From assembly GCA_019638845.1 (NCBI GenBank), contig JAHBSZ010000003.1:434001-498000 (forward strand): a stretch of DNA of 64,000 nt. The letters run 5' to 3'. This document shows positions 23,446 through 33,974 of this stretch, piece by piece (the stretch's first letter is position 1; every line of letters starts with the position of its first letter). Below the pieces are notes generated by a model. It saw nothing but the letters and a program-made list of their open reading frames with translations, had not been told where the DNA came from and did no database searches. The position numbers and the translations under genes are program-made. This DNA comes from Salinibacterium sp. GTDB taxonomy: Bacteria; Actinomycetota; Actinomycetes; Actinomycetales; Microbacteriaceae.

Positions 23446-25527
23446 TTAGACGTCGATGCGCGCCCGGTTGAGTCCGTCACCGGCGATGATGAACTCCTTG
23501 CGCGGTGCAACGTCGTTGCCCATGAGAAGCTCGAAGACCCTCGCCGCCATCTCTGCATCGCCTTCATTCACCCGGCGCAGAGTGCGGTGACGACGATCCA
23601 TTGTTGTCGACGCAAGTTGGTCAGCATCCATTTCCCCGAGGCCTTTGTAGCGCTGAATCGGGTCCTGGTACTTCCTCCCCGACTTCTTGAGCCCGGCAAG
23701 GACACCAGCCAATTCCGCCTCGGAATAGGTGTAGACCGTTTCGTTGGGCTTCGATCCCGGGTTCATCACCATTACCCGGTGCAATGGCGGTACGGCAGCG
23801 TAGACGCGGCCATCGCGGATCATCTCCGGCATGTACCGGAAGAACAGGGTCAACAGCAAGGTGCGGATGTGAGCGCCATCCACGTCCGCGTCGGCCATGA
23901 TGATGACTTTGCCGTAGCGAGCGGACGCGAGATCAAAGCTGCGACCGGAACCGGCACCGATGACCTGGATGATCGACGCACATTCGGCATTCGAGAGCAT
24001 GTCGCTCACCGATGCCTTTTGCACATTGAGGATCTTGCCGCGGATCGGCAACAAGGCTTGGTACTCGCTATCCCGGCCGAGCTTGGCCGTGCCGAGGGCC
24101 GAGTCACCCTCGACGATGAAGAGCTCGCTGTTCGCAACATCGTTCGAACGGCAGTCAACGAGCTTGGCCGGCAGCGACGAACTCTCGAGAGCATTCTTGC
24201 GACGCTGAGTCTCCTTGTGGGCGCGCGCAGATATTCGCGACTTCATCTCGGAGACGATCTTGTCGAGCACGAGCGCGGACTGCGCCTTATCGTCACGCTT
24301 GGAGGACGTGAACTTCTCGTTCATGGCCTTGCTGATCACCTGCGACACGATGTTGCGCACCGCCGGGGTCCCAAGAATCTCCTTAGTCTGACCCTCGAAC
24401 TGTGGCTCTGGAACGCGCACGGTCAGCACCGCGGTGAGCCCCGCAAGAATGTCGTCCTTCTCCAGCTTGTCGTTGCCGAGCTTGAGCCTTCGCGCGTTCT
24501 TCTCCGCCTCCGCCCTGAGGAATTTGAGCATCCCCTGCTCGAATCCCGCCTGGTGGGTGCCCCCCTTGGGCGTCGCAATGATATTGACGAAGCTCCTGAA
24601 GACGGTGTCGTACCCGGTACCCCAGCGCAGAGCTACATCGACCTCGCAGTCGCGGGTGAGTTCGGTCGGGATCATGTGCCCATTGTCTTGAAGCACCGGC
24701 ACCGTTTCGGTGAAGGTCCCGCTCCCGGTCATCCGCCAGGTGTCGGTGAGTGGGGCATCCGTCGCAAGGTGGTCGACGAACTCCGCTATGCCGCCCTCGA
24801 AGTGGAAGCTTTCGTGTGTGGGCTCGGCCGGGCGTTCGTCCGTGATGTCGAGGCGCAGATCGGGAACGAGGAAAGCGGTCTGCCGCACGCGATCCAATAA
24901 CTCCTCGGTTTGGAACGTAGCGCCCTTCGTGAAGATCTGACGGTCTGCCCAGTACCGGATGCGCGTGCCCGTGATGTTCTTTGCGACCTTGCCGACCACG
25001 CGCAACTCGCTGTTCGAGACGAACGGGGTGAAAGGAGCGTCCGGGGTGGGTTCTCCCCCACGGTCGTCAAAGGTGCCAGGTTCCCCCCGGTGGAACGACA
25101 TCGCCCAGGTCTTTCCATCGCGATCGACCTCGACGTCAAGCCGCTCTGAAAGTGCATTGACGACGGATGCACCGACCCCGTGCAGCCCGCCCGAAGCCGC
25201 GTACGATCCTGAGCCGAACTTGCCGCCCGCGTGAAGCTTGGTGAAGACAACCTCGACGCCCGAGAGGCCGGTTTTCGGTTCGATATCGACCGGGATGCCC
25301 CGGGCGCGGTCCCGCACCGTAACACTCTCGTCTCGATGGAGAACGACACTGATCTCAGTACCGTGACCACTGAGCGCTTCATCGACCGAGTTGTCAATGA
25401 CCTCCCACAGGCAGTGCATGAGACCGCGCGAATCCGTGGACCCGATGTACATTCCGGGACGCTTGCGAACCGCCTCAAGCCCTTCCAGAACAGAGAGATG
25501 CCGGGCGGAGTAGTCGGCACTGGACAT
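23446..25527 (-). CDS. parE: DNA topoisomerase IV subunit B (ParE-type)
   Basis: The ATPase subunit of a type IIA topoisomerase, 693 residues. GHKL ATPase motifs: EVIDNSVDEAL, then GLHGVGASVVNALS. The TOPRIM domain has VEGDSALGTAKLGR and IMADADVDGAHIRTLL, with RYKGLGEMDADQL near the C-terminus. ATG 25527 has GAGGAG upstream and matches the family N-terminus (YSARHLSVLEGLEAVRKRPG); a longer in-frame reading is rejected. It pairs with the subunit A gene at 7714, separated here by the sugar cluster and in opposite orientation. Confidence 0.94.
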   Translation of the reverse strand: MSSADYSARHLSVLEGLEAVRKRPGMYIGSTDSRGLMHCLWEVIDNSVDEALSGHGTEISVVLHRDESVTVRDRARGIPVDIEPKTGLSGVEVVFTKLHAGGKFGSGSYAASGGLHGVGASVVNALSERLDVEVDRDGKTWAMSFHRGEPGTFDDRGGEPTPDAPFTPFVSNSELRVVGKVAKNITGTRIRYWADRQIFTKGATFQTEELLDRVRQTAFLVPDLRLDITDERPAEPTHESFHFEGGIAEFVDHLATDAPLTDTWRMTGSGTFTETVPVLQDNGHMIPTELTRDCEVDVALRWGTGYDTVFRSFVNIIATPKGGTHQAGFEQGMLKFLRAEAEKNARRLKLGNDKLEKDDILAGLTAVLTVRVPEPQFEGQTKEILGTPAVRNIVSQVISKAMNEKFTSSKRDDKAQSALVLDKIVSEMKSRISARAHKETQRRKNALESSSLPAKLVDCRSNDVANSELFIVEGDSALGTAKLGRDSEYQALLPIRGKILNVQKASVSDMLSNAECASIIQVIGAGSGRSFDLASARYGKVIIMADADVDGAHIRTLLLTLFFRYMPEMIRDGRVYAAVPPLHRVMVMNPGSKPNETVYTYSEAELAGVLAGLKKSGRKYQDPIQRYKGLGEMDADQLASTTMDRRHRTLRRVNEGDAEMAARVFELLMGNDVAPRKEFIIAGDGLNRARIDV

Positions 25528-25728
25528 GAATGAACTCCTCGGGAACGTCGTGGCGATAGCCGTGCTCAACACTACGTTCCCTCGAACTCCCGACCCCGAC
25601 GTGACACGGGCATCCGATTGCTCCGTACGCGTTCAGCGAAATACCCCGCAATTGACGCATTCCAACAACACCGACGTGCTTGTATTGAGCCACGGATGTT
25701 TCACCCCGCCAGCCCCAAGGAGCCGCAC

Positions 25729-25962
25729 ATGTCTCAGATCGCAACCGAGGACAGCTCCGTCGACGAGCTGGATTACTCGCTGACCGCCCTTGACCGCTGC
25801 GACAGCTGCGGAGCTCAGGCCTACATTCGCGTGACCCTCAACAGTGGCGACCTCCTGTTCTGTGCTCACCACGGCAACGAATTCAAAGACAAGCTGTTCC
25901 CGACGGCCCTCCACTGGCACGATGAGTCGGCCCGTCTTCTCGAAGACCGCACGGCTCAGTAA
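25729..25962 (+). CDS. DUF7455 family small zinc-binding-like protein
   Basis: A 77-residue protein containing the family core LTALDRCDSCGAQAYIRV followed by DLLFCAHHGNEF, giving a CxxC and a CxHH that could bind zinc. An AAGGAG site upstream of ATG 25729 sets the start; an in-frame reading 37 codons longer has no support. Genes of this type typically lie between parE and sigA in actinobacteria, as here. Function not established. An intrinsic terminator follows 13 nt after the stop. Confidence 0.87.
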   Translation: MSQIATEDSSVDELDYSLTALDRCDSCGAQAYIRVTLNSGDLLFCAHHGNEFKDKLFPTALHWHDESARLLEDRTAQ

Positions 25963-25975
25963 CCGCGATAGATTT

Positions 25976-26004
25976 GAAGGGCCGGGTATCTCGGCCCTTC
26001 TTTT
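25976..26004 (+). terminator. Intrinsic terminator after the DUF7455 gene
   Basis: GAAGGGCC and GGCCCTTC form an 8-bp GC-rich stem around a 9-nt loop, followed by TTTT. It lies 13 nt after the stop codon, so it ends the DUF7455 transcript before the ATP-grasp gene. Confidence 0.85.
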
Positions 26005-26034
26005 CATATATTGGCTGACTCGTCCGGGAGAGTC

Positions 26035-27036
26035 GTGAAGCGCATCAGGCACTACCTCTCACGACTCCTCACCCTCGACATAGCGAACATGCGAGCGGTA
26101 ACCCGGGCGGTTTCGGCCGAAAGCGGTAAGCCACGAGTCGCCATCGTTCTCGACATGATCTGGTGCTCGCTCGTCTATCAAGCCGGCTACCTCGACTATC
26201 AGGAATTCGAATTCTGGTCGCTCACTGCCCGTGAACGTCGCACCTGGATCACGAGCGGCAACGCGAACGCGATAGTCGTGAAGTACAACCAGCGCGATTA
26301 CCGGGCCCAGTTCTGGGATAAGCCCCGGTTCAACGAACTCTTCCGCGAGTACCTCGGCCGCGAGTGGCTCGATGTTCGGGAGTGCTCGTCCGACGACCTT
26401 GCGGCCTTCCTTCGGCGCAATCCGGTCATCATGGTCAAACGCATCGACGGCATGAGCGGTGCCGGCATCGAGAAACACCTGTCTGAGTCCATCACCGACG
26501 TCGCTGGATTCCAGTCGGAGCTCATCGACAACAAGCAGTTCCTCGTCGAAACATTTCTCGAGCAACATCCCGTCATGGCGTCATTGTCGCCAACGAGCGT
26601 GAATTCACTGCGGATGATCACGTTCTTCGATGGCACGGACGTACATGTCATGGAGGCAGTCCTCCGGATGGGAAACGGGGCCGATGTCGACAACTACGGG
26701 CGCGGCGGCATGTACACCGTGATCGACGAGAAGACCGGCATCGCTCACTACGGCGCATTCGACAAGTACGCCAAGACTTACGCGGTGCATCCCGTGTCCG
26801 GCACTAGCATCGTCGGGTTTCAGGTGCCGCTCTATGACGAGGTTCTCGCGACCCTCGATACGATCTCCCGTATCGTGCCGCAGATCCCGTATGTGGGCTG
26901 GGACGTGGCGATAGGAATTCACGGCCCGGTGATCATCGAGGGCAACTACAACACCGGAGTTTTCCAGATGAAGCCGAGCCTCACCGGAAACAAGATCGGC
27001 CTACTACCGCGGTTCCGCGAGGTCATCGACTTCTGA
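26035..27036 (+). CDS. Sugar-transfer-associated ATP-grasp protein
   Basis: A 333-residue ATP-grasp-fold protein of the group annotated as sugar-transfer-associated. Visible are a conserved N-terminal RHYLSRLLTLD, a central nucleotide-binding stretch (VIMVKRIDGMSGAGIEKH), VNSLRMITFFDG, and the Mg-ligand region near the end (GWDVAIGIHGPVIIEGNYN). GTG 26035 has GGGAGAG 5-6 nt upstream; a TTG eight codons earlier is less likely. These proteins usually occur in cell-surface polysaccharide loci and probably activate a carboxylate, but no glycan genes are adjacent here. Its 3' end overlaps the convergent DUF6907 gene by 14 nt. Confidence 0.8.
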   Translation: MKRIRHYLSRLLTLDIANMRAVTRAVSAESGKPRVAIVLDMIWCSLVYQAGYLDYQEFEFWSLTARERRTWITSGNANAIVVKYNQRDYRAQFWDKPRFNELFREYLGREWLDVRECSSDDLAAFLRRNPVIMVKRIDGMSGAGIEKHLSESITDVAGFQSELIDNKQFLVETFLEQHPVMASLSPTSVNSLRMITFFDGTDVHVMEAVLRMGNGADVDNYGRGGMYTVIDEKTGIAHYGAFDKYAKTYAVHPVSGTSIVGFQVPLYDEVLATLDTISRIVPQIPYVGWDVAIGIHGPVIIEGNYNTGVFQMKPSLTGNKIGLLPRFREVIDF

Positions 27037-27346
27037 GCACGTCGGTGATCTGACGCACAAGGCGCTCTGCGCTCTCCACAGACACATCCCACGACATCTG
27101 AGTTCCGGAACCGACATAGAGCCAGGTTTCCTGCTCGCCGTCGACTCGCGAGAGCGCGACCTCGAACTCGGTGCCCAGCGCCTCTCTCCGGATGCCCGCG
27201 CCTTCGAACCACGTGCGTCGCGCCACTATCGGCACCGCGACAGAGTCGCTGCGATGCACCCGGTCATCGGGGTGATCGCCCTCCTCGTGGTCGCCCCGGC
27301 ACCATGGCGGACAGGCATCGGCCTGCCACGATGGTCGACTCTGCAC
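27023..27346 (-). CDS. DUF6907 family protein
   Basis: A 107-residue protein with the metal-site-like N-terminal signature CPPWCRGDHEEGDHPDDRVH, followed by a beta-rich stretch (EFEVALSRVDGEQETWLYVG) and a C-terminal helix. This pattern is found in many short actinobacterial proteins of unknown function, often near Xre regulators. GTG start with GGGGAG 6 nt upstream. It is divergent from the Xre gene at 27462 across 115 bp and convergent with the ATP-grasp gene. No function is assigned. Confidence 0.75.
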   Translation of the reverse strand: MQSRPSWQADACPPWCRGDHEEGDHPDDRVHRSDSVAVPIVARRTWFEGAGIRREALGTEFEVALSRVDGEQETWLYVGSGTQMSWDVSVESAERLVRQITDVLRSR

Positions 27347-27461
27347 TGTCGCTCCCCTTCATTCGGATGATGGCACGACACCGGAACTTCATCACGCGCC
27401 ACTGACACACGCGATCGACGAATGAGCTTTAGTATGAGCACGCAGATATTCCCATACATAT

Positions 27462-27779
27462 ATGGTTCATGACAGCGTGCCACCCTCTCAGGCTGGGATC
27501 GTGCGCACAGGATCAAATCGCAGTAAGGCCGACTTCTCTCGAGCGATCGGGCTCACGCTCCAGCGGCTCAGACTCGAACGGGGCTACAGCCAGGAACGTC
27601 TCGCACATATGGCCGGAATCTCTTCGTACACGTACCAGAAGTTCGAAAAGGGTGAATCAAAACCGGGCACCCCTATGAATCCGCGCTTGTTCACGCTCTT
27701 GTCGCTCGCCGAAGTGCTCGACGTCGAACTCGAAGACCTGGTACCGACCGACTGGCCGGATCTCACCGAAGGCAGCTAG
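27462..27779 (+). CDS. Xre-family HTH transcriptional regulator
   Basis: A 105-residue regulator with a single Cro/C1-type helix-turn-helix at about residues 27-90: IGLTLQRLRLERGYSQERLA and ISSYTYQKFEKGESKPG. No sensor domain is present. The upstream DNA is unusually AT-rich for this genome and contains TAGTAT (27430-27435). There is no clear ribosome-binding site before the ATG; a GTG 13 codons in could also serve. It ends 4 nt inside the convergent F420-ligase-like gene. Its target is unknown; the divergent DUF6907 gene is a candidate. Confidence 0.83.
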   Translation: MVHDSVPPSQAGIVRTGSNRSKADFSRAIGLTLQRLRLERGYSQERLAHMAGISSYTYQKFEKGESKPGTPMNPRLFTLLSLAEVLDVELEDLVPTDWPDLTEGS

Positions 27780-28477
27780 GCCACGCGGCGAATGATTCCC
27801 ATCGGGGTCGATTCGCGATCCTGGCCGAGCGGATTGTCGTCGAGCACTCGCACCATCAGGTCACTCAGGGCCCGGTTCGAGGTCGATCCGAGAATGTTGC
27901 CACCGAAGTCGTTGATATCGACGACGAGAACCTCGAGTTGCTTTCCGAGCATGTTCTTGATGTCGGCAGCGACCCCGTCCGGCCGATCCGGACCGAGTAC
28001 GACCTGAGAATCGTAGGGCGGGATTGTGTTCTTGGTCGGCCCGTCGATAGCCCGCGCCTTCGAACCCGCGATGCGGTAGAAATCCCCGCGACGACCAAAG
28101 GCTTTCGTCACTGCGGCAACCGCCGCCGCGAGAAGGATGCGCGGGGTCCCACACTCCCGAAGTGCCATCTCCATGGTCTCGGGAATGCCAAGCCCAATGC
28201 CATGCGAGGTCTTCGTGACGTACTTCGAGAGGGTCACAGCAAGTTTGCGCGGCGTAATCTCGTCGAGGGGGAATGCCCGACCTTGGGTGATTCCCACGAT
28301 CTTCTCGGTCACGAACAGCACGTCGCCGTCCTGCACGAGCTCGCCGGCATACTTCGCCACGACATCGAGCAGCACATCGTCGCGCATGACGACATGGGTA
28401 CGGATCGGAATCCGTTCATAGGTGACGCCGTCGACGCTGACTTCGAGGTTCTTCCCCTCGTTGGGCTTGGCAACCAC
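27776..28477 (-). CDS. Coenzyme F420-0:L-glutamate ligase-like protein
   Basis: A 233-residue protein of the F420-0:gamma-glutamyl ligase (CofE/FbiB N-terminal) fold. Recognisable are the N-terminal YERIPIRTHVVMRDDVLLDV, the metal/GTP region DGDVLFVTEKIVGITQGR and the C-terminal VLVVDINDFGGNILGST. CofE adds glutamate to F420-0, but no other F420 genes are in the window, so a different amide ligation is possible. GTG 28477 follows the sigA stop by 4 nt, so it is probably coupled to sigA; a longer in-frame reading would overlap sigA. No nitroreductase-like domain is fused. Confidence 0.78.
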   Translation of the reverse strand: MVAKPNEGKNLEVSVDGVTYERIPIRTHVVMRDDVLLDVVAKYAGELVQDGDVLFVTEKIVGITQGRAFPLDEITPRKLAVTLSKYVTKTSHGIGLGIPETMEMALRECGTPRILLAAAVAAVTKAFGRRGDFYRIAGSKARAIDGPTKNTIPPYDSQVVLGPDRPDGVAADIKNMLGKQLEVLVVDINDFGGNILGSTSNRALSDLMVRVLDDNPLGQDRESTPMGIIRRVA

Positions 28478-28481
28478 CGGT

Positions 28482-29831
<1,350 letters not shown>

Positions 29832-30004
29832 TCGAACGCCTTTCAGGGTTTGTGGGCAGCACTAAGACCCTTGTCAAGTCCCCTGCTCGGCACATCACAC
29901 AGCAATGCGGCGACCAGCGGGAGAAGACCGGGTCTCGTACTCAATTATTACACGATTCCCGTGAAGCACTTGACACGAGGTGCCCATATCGTGGTAATGC
30001 CCGG

Positions 30005-31333
30005 TCAGCCGCGGCGGTGACGCCAGCGTCTCACCAGCGCAACCCACAGCGGGCCGACATCGATGCCCTCCTCCTCGTGGAGTCGCCGACGTGTCGTCCG
30101 ACGCGCGATGATCAGGAACACCATGCCAATGCCGACCACACCGAACTGCACGAGGAAGGCCACCCGGAACGACGCGAGCGAATAGAGCTCCGCTGGCAAC
30201 CCCGTGCCGCCGTGCGCGCGATCAATCAAGTCGAGTACGACCCCGATCAGAAACATCATGATGAACGAGGCGAGGAATCCGCCCACATTCACGATCCCAC
30301 TTGCCGACCCCATCGCCCGCATGGGGTTGAAGCTGCGGGCAAAGTCGAATCCGATGAGCGATCCCGGTCCGCCCACGGCAATCACGAGCAGCAATAACAC
30401 GACGAGCCACAACGGCGGTTGACCGGGCCACGAAAGCAGGGCGGTCCACACCACCGCCATGGCAATCACAATCCCGATCACGACGTTGCTCCGACGCAGC
30501 GGGAAGCGGGCACACAGGATGCCGATGATCGGACCCGTCACCAAGACGCTCGCAACGGTGACGGTCAGCAAGCCTGCTGCGGCCGACGGGCCGTACCCGA
30601 GCGCGACCGAAAGGAACGGGAATCCCCACAACAGGGCGAAGGTAGTCAGGGACGACTGGGTGACGAAATGGGACCAGAAGCCCAATTGAGTGCCTGGCCT
30701 CGCGAGCGCGGTGCGAAGGTGGCTCGCGGAGTCCGCCCAACTTAACACCTCGCGGGCCTCGAGTTGCCCACTGGGTCCGTTCGTCACGATCACGATCAGC
30801 GCGACAAGAGCGATCGCCGAGAGTGCAGCGGCCGAGAGATAGGTAGGCGTCCAGCCGACGGCGTGGAGGACGAACGCGAGTGGGAAAGTAGAGAGCAGTT
30901 GTCCGAACTGGCCGAGAGAACCGAACAGTTGCGACACGAAAGTCAGGCGCCGCCCGGTGAACCACGACGCGAGCAGCCGGATGCCCGAGATGAAGGTCAT
31001 CGCGTCGCCCGCCCCCACGAGAACTCGCCCGACGATAGCGACGCCGAGAGTGTCAGACAGCGCAAGGGTCGTCTGGCCCAGCATCATGAGGGCGGCACCG
31101 ACTGCCAGCAGGAATTTCGGACCGACACGATCGAGCAGCACGCCCGTCGGAATTTGAAGGGCCGCATAAACGAGGAGTTGAACGACTGCCAGTGTCGACA
31201 GCGCCGTGGCCGCGACATCGAACCTCTCGGTCGCTTGGACTGCAGCGACCCCGAGGGAACTGCGCTGAAGGAAGGCGACGATATAGGCGAACACGACGAC
31301 GCCGTAGATAACCCAGGCCCGCCGTGAATTCAT
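30005..31333 (-). CDS. Major facilitator superfamily transporter
   Basis: A 442-residue inner-membrane protein with about 12 hydrophobic helices. The loop 2-3 motif is PTGVLLDRVGPKFLL, with RVLVGAGDAMTFISG after it. The fold resembles nitrate/nitrite or drug-proton type MFS proteins but the substrate cannot be set. ATG 31333 is preceded at 7 nt by TAGGCT, pointing to a leaderless message; a longer in-frame reading 37 codons upstream is rejected. The gene stands alone between sigA and the PAC2 gene. Confidence 0.88.
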   Translation of the reverse strand: MNSRRAWVIYGVVVFAYIVAFLQRSSLGVAAVQATERFDVAATALSTLAVVQLLVYAALQIPTGVLLDRVGPKFLLAVGAALMMLGQTTLALSDTLGVAIVGRVLVGAGDAMTFISGIRLLASWFTGRRLTFVSQLFGSLGQFGQLLSTFPLAFVLHAVGWTPTYLSAAALSAIALVALIVIVTNGPSGQLEAREVLSWADSASHLRTALARPGTQLGFWSHFVTQSSLTTFALLWGFPFLSVALGYGPSAAAGLLTVTVASVLVTGPIIGILCARFPLRRSNVVIGIVIAMAVVWTALLSWPGQPPLWLVVLLLLVIAVGGPGSLIGFDFARSFNPMRAMGSASGIVNVGGFLASFIMMFLIGVVLDLIDRAHGGTGLPAELYSLASFRVAFLVQFGVVGIGMVFLIIARRTTRRRLHEEEGIDVGPLWVALVRRWRHRRG

Positions 31334-31355
31334 CGGGCCAAGCCTATCGACGCTG

Positions 31356-32279
31356 TCAGTTCGCCGAGTCCTCGTCGCCGGTGCGCCGGGTGGCGAGAAA
31401 ATTCTGCAGTTCGGCAGCGATCTCATCAGCGGTCGGCAGTTCACCGTCGATGTCGGTCAGGGGCGATCGCAGTGGGTTGTCCTGCATGTAGTTGTCGTGG
31501 CGCTCCTCGAGAGTTCCCACGAGTTTCGCCAGCTCATGATTGTTCTCAACCTGACCGTCGATTTTCGTCAGGAAGTCGCGACCTTCCTCCCGAAGCCGGT
31601 CCGTGGGGAAGATGAGTCCTGTCGCGGCACTGATGCTCTCGAGGGCAGTGACCGCGGCCGCTGGGTACTCGGTGTCGGCGAGGTAATGCGGGATGAGCAA
31701 CACAAACCCGGCATTCGGGTGATCTCGTTCTTGCAGCTTGTACTCGAGCAGGTGAAGGGCGTTTGCCGGAACCTGAGTCCGCGGCTTCCACACCGACATC
31801 GCCTCGATGAGCTCCGAACGATTGCCGCTGACCGTGACCCCGATCGAACGGGTGTGTGGCACGGGCATGGGAATCGCGTGCACCCACGTCGTCGTCGAGA
31901 CTTCGAATCGGTCGATGAGATCGAGGATTGCGGCGACAAAACGCCGCCACTGGAAGTCCGGCTCGTACCCGGTGAGAAGCAAGAACGGGTGTTTGAGATC
32001 GTCCTGCACGAGATACAAGTTCAGCGCTAGCGGTCGATAGTCGCTCAGGTGGTCTTGGTCGAAGTAGATGGTGGGTCGCCGCGCCCGATAGTCGAGGAGT
32101 TCGTCGCTGTCGAACTCGGCAACCGTCTCATGGTCGAGAGTCGCCAGCAGGTACTCGCTGACCTGAGTCACCGCACTACCCGCATCGGCGAATCCGGTCA
32201 ACGCTGCAACAAGAGGGAGCCCGCGCGGAATGCCGTCTGCTGTCGCAGAGAGTTCGTACAAGCCGTCCGGGTCGCGCAT
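31356..32279 (-). CDS. PAC2 family (proteasome assembly chaperone-like) protein
   Basis: A 307-residue actinobacterial PAC2 protein. The core has LVAALTGFADAGSAVTQVSEYL near the N-terminus, then LLLTGYEPDFQWRRF and the central VLLIPHYLADTEYP; the C-terminus is charged and helical. In archaea and eukaryotes PAC2 homologues chaperone proteasome assembly; the bacterial role is not established. TAGTCT ends 6 nt before the ATG, so it is probably leaderless. It is divergent from the leucyl aminopeptidase gene. Confidence 0.88.
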   Translation of the reverse strand: MRDPDGLYELSATADGIPRGLPLVAALTGFADAGSAVTQVSEYLLATLDHETVAEFDSDELLDYRARRPTIYFDQDHLSDYRPLALNLYLVQDDLKHPFLLLTGYEPDFQWRRFVAAILDLIDRFEVSTTTWVHAIPMPVPHTRSIGVTVSGNRSELIEAMSVWKPRTQVPANALHLLEYKLQERDHPNAGFVLLIPHYLADTEYPAAAVTALESISAATGLIFPTDRLREEGRDFLTKIDGQVENNHELAKLVGTLEERHDNYMQDNPLRSPLTDIDGELPTADEIAAELQNFLATRRTGDEDSAN

Positions 32280-32381
32280 GTTTCCAGACTAATCCCGGGC
32301 CTCGATGGCCATCGCTCAAAACGGCCGCGACCCATGGTGCCCACAGCGAACACAGATGTGTGCCTTCTATACGATGTGGGG

Positions 32382-33875
32382 ATGACCGTCCCCTCCCTCT
32401 CCACGTCCGCTCAACCGTTGCTCGAGATCGAGGGGGACGTGCTCGTCTTGGGTGTACGAAAGAGCGACAGCGGTCCACAACTCGCATCGGACGCGCCTTC
32501 GCTCGCTAGCCTGCAGAGCGCACTGGCGTCAATCGGAGTCACGGGCGCGGAAGATGAACTTCAGCGACTCCCCGGCATCTATGGCGCGGCGTCGAGCATC
32601 GCGCTCGTCGGCCTCGGCGGCGGAGAACTCACCACGACAACGCTTCGCAACGCTGCAGGTTCCGCTGCCCGCCAGCTGCGCGGAATCACCTCGCTCGTGC
32701 TCGGTCTCCCCATCACGTCGGATGACGAGCTTTCCGCGGTGCTCGAGGGTGCAGCCCTCGGCGCCTATGCCTACACCGCGTATCGGGCATCCTCGCTCGA
32801 AGCCACGAAGCTCCCGGCAACGCGCATCGTGATCGCCACGGATGCCTCGGCGCAGCCCCTCATCGACCGCGCGACGATCACGGCAGAAGCCGTCCACACC
32901 GTGCGCGACCTGGTCAACACTCCCCCGAGCGATCTCTACCCCGCGACTCTTGCTGACGCTGCACAGGCGCTGGCGAAGGACGCCCCAGTAACCGTGGAGG
33001 TGCTCGCCGAGAAGGAACTGCTCGCGGGCGGTTTCGGCGGCATCCTGTCGGTCGGGCAGGGTTCGACACGTGGCCCGCGTCTCGTCAAGGTCAGCTACTC
33101 CCCTAGCGGCGCCACGAAACACCTCGCGCTCGTGGGTAAAGGAATCACCTTCGACACCGGTGGCCTGTCACTCAAGCCGCCGGCCTCGATGATCGGGATG
33201 AAGTACGACATGACCGGTGCAGCGACGGTGCTCGCGGTGGCGCTCGCCGCCGCAAAACTCGCCTTGCCCATACGCGTCACGGCATGGCTGTGTATTGCGG
33301 AAAACATGCCGTCGGGCGCCGCAATGCGACCCAACGATGTCATCCGGATTCGTGGGGGAAAGACCGTCGAAGTACTCAACACGGATGCCGAGGGACGCCT
33401 CGTGCTCGCCGACGGGCTCGTCGCCGCAAGCGAGGAAGAGCCGGACGCCATCATTGACGTCGCAACGCTCACTGGCGCGGCATCCGTCGCAATGGGAACC
33501 CGGTACGTCGGAACGATGGGCGACGCGGAACTCGCCCAGCGTGCCGTAGCCGCGGGCAACCGTGTGGGCGAAACTCTGTGGCACATGCCGATCGCAGCGG
33601 AACTACGGCCGCTCCTCGCTTCCGATATTGCCGACATCGCGAATATCAAACCCGGCAACACTGCTGGCGGAATGATGATCGCTGCCGCTTTCCTTCGCGA
33701 ATTCATCGGAACAACCGGCGAAGGCGACGAGAAAAAGACGATCCCCTGGGCTCATCTCGACATCGCCGGTCCCGCCAACAACAGCGGAAACGGCTGGGGC
33801 TTCACAGCTAAAGGACCGACCGGAGTGGCGGTACGCGCGCTCATCGAACTGGCCGGGGAATTTAGCCGTCCGTAG
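32382..33875 (+). CDS. pepA: Leucyl aminopeptidase (M17)
   Basis: A di-zinc M17 exopeptidase removing N-terminal residues from peptides, 497 residues. Metal and catalytic motifs: VGKGITFDTGGLSLKPPASM, YDMTGAATVL, and the family signature NTDAEGRLVLADGL. The first 150 residues form the less conserved N-terminal domain. TACGAT ends 6 nt before the ATG, indicating a leaderless message; an in-frame ORF 111 codons longer has no support. Divergent from the PAC2 gene. Confidence 0.94.
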   Translation: MTVPSLSTSAQPLLEIEGDVLVLGVRKSDSGPQLASDAPSLASLQSALASIGVTGAEDELQRLPGIYGAASSIALVGLGGGELTTTTLRNAAGSAARQLRGITSLVLGLPITSDDELSAVLEGAALGAYAYTAYRASSLEATKLPATRIVIATDASAQPLIDRATITAEAVHTVRDLVNTPPSDLYPATLADAAQALAKDAPVTVEVLAEKELLAGGFGGILSVGQGSTRGPRLVKVSYSPSGATKHLALVGKGITFDTGGLSLKPPASMIGMKYDMTGAATVLAVALAAAKLALPIRVTAWLCIAENMPSGAAMRPNDVIRIRGGKTVEVLNTDAEGRLVLADGLVAASEEEPDAIIDVATLTGAASVAMGTRYVGTMGDAELAQRAVAAGNRVGETLWHMPIAAELRPLLASDIADIANIKPGNTAGGMMIAAAFLREFIGTTGEGDEKKTIPWAHLDIAGPANNSGNGWGFTAKGPTGVAVRALIELAGEFSRP

Positions 33876-33974
33876 TAAGGTTTTTGAGGCGGGCTTTTCT
33901 CCGCCCCGATCCGGTCGCCCACCACACATCCTTGGCGTGCCGGTGCACAAATCCTTACAGAGGAGTTGCTGGGA

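Noticed and set aside
23587..24900. 437-codon open frame antisense to parE
   Set aside because: It is a reverse-frame shadow of the highly conserved parE; GC-rich third positions create long antisense frames and no protein family is recognisable.
33876..33974. Hairpin GGCGGGCTTTTCTCCGCC after pepA as a terminator
   Set aside because: The stem is only about 5 bp and no T-run follows; too weak to call.
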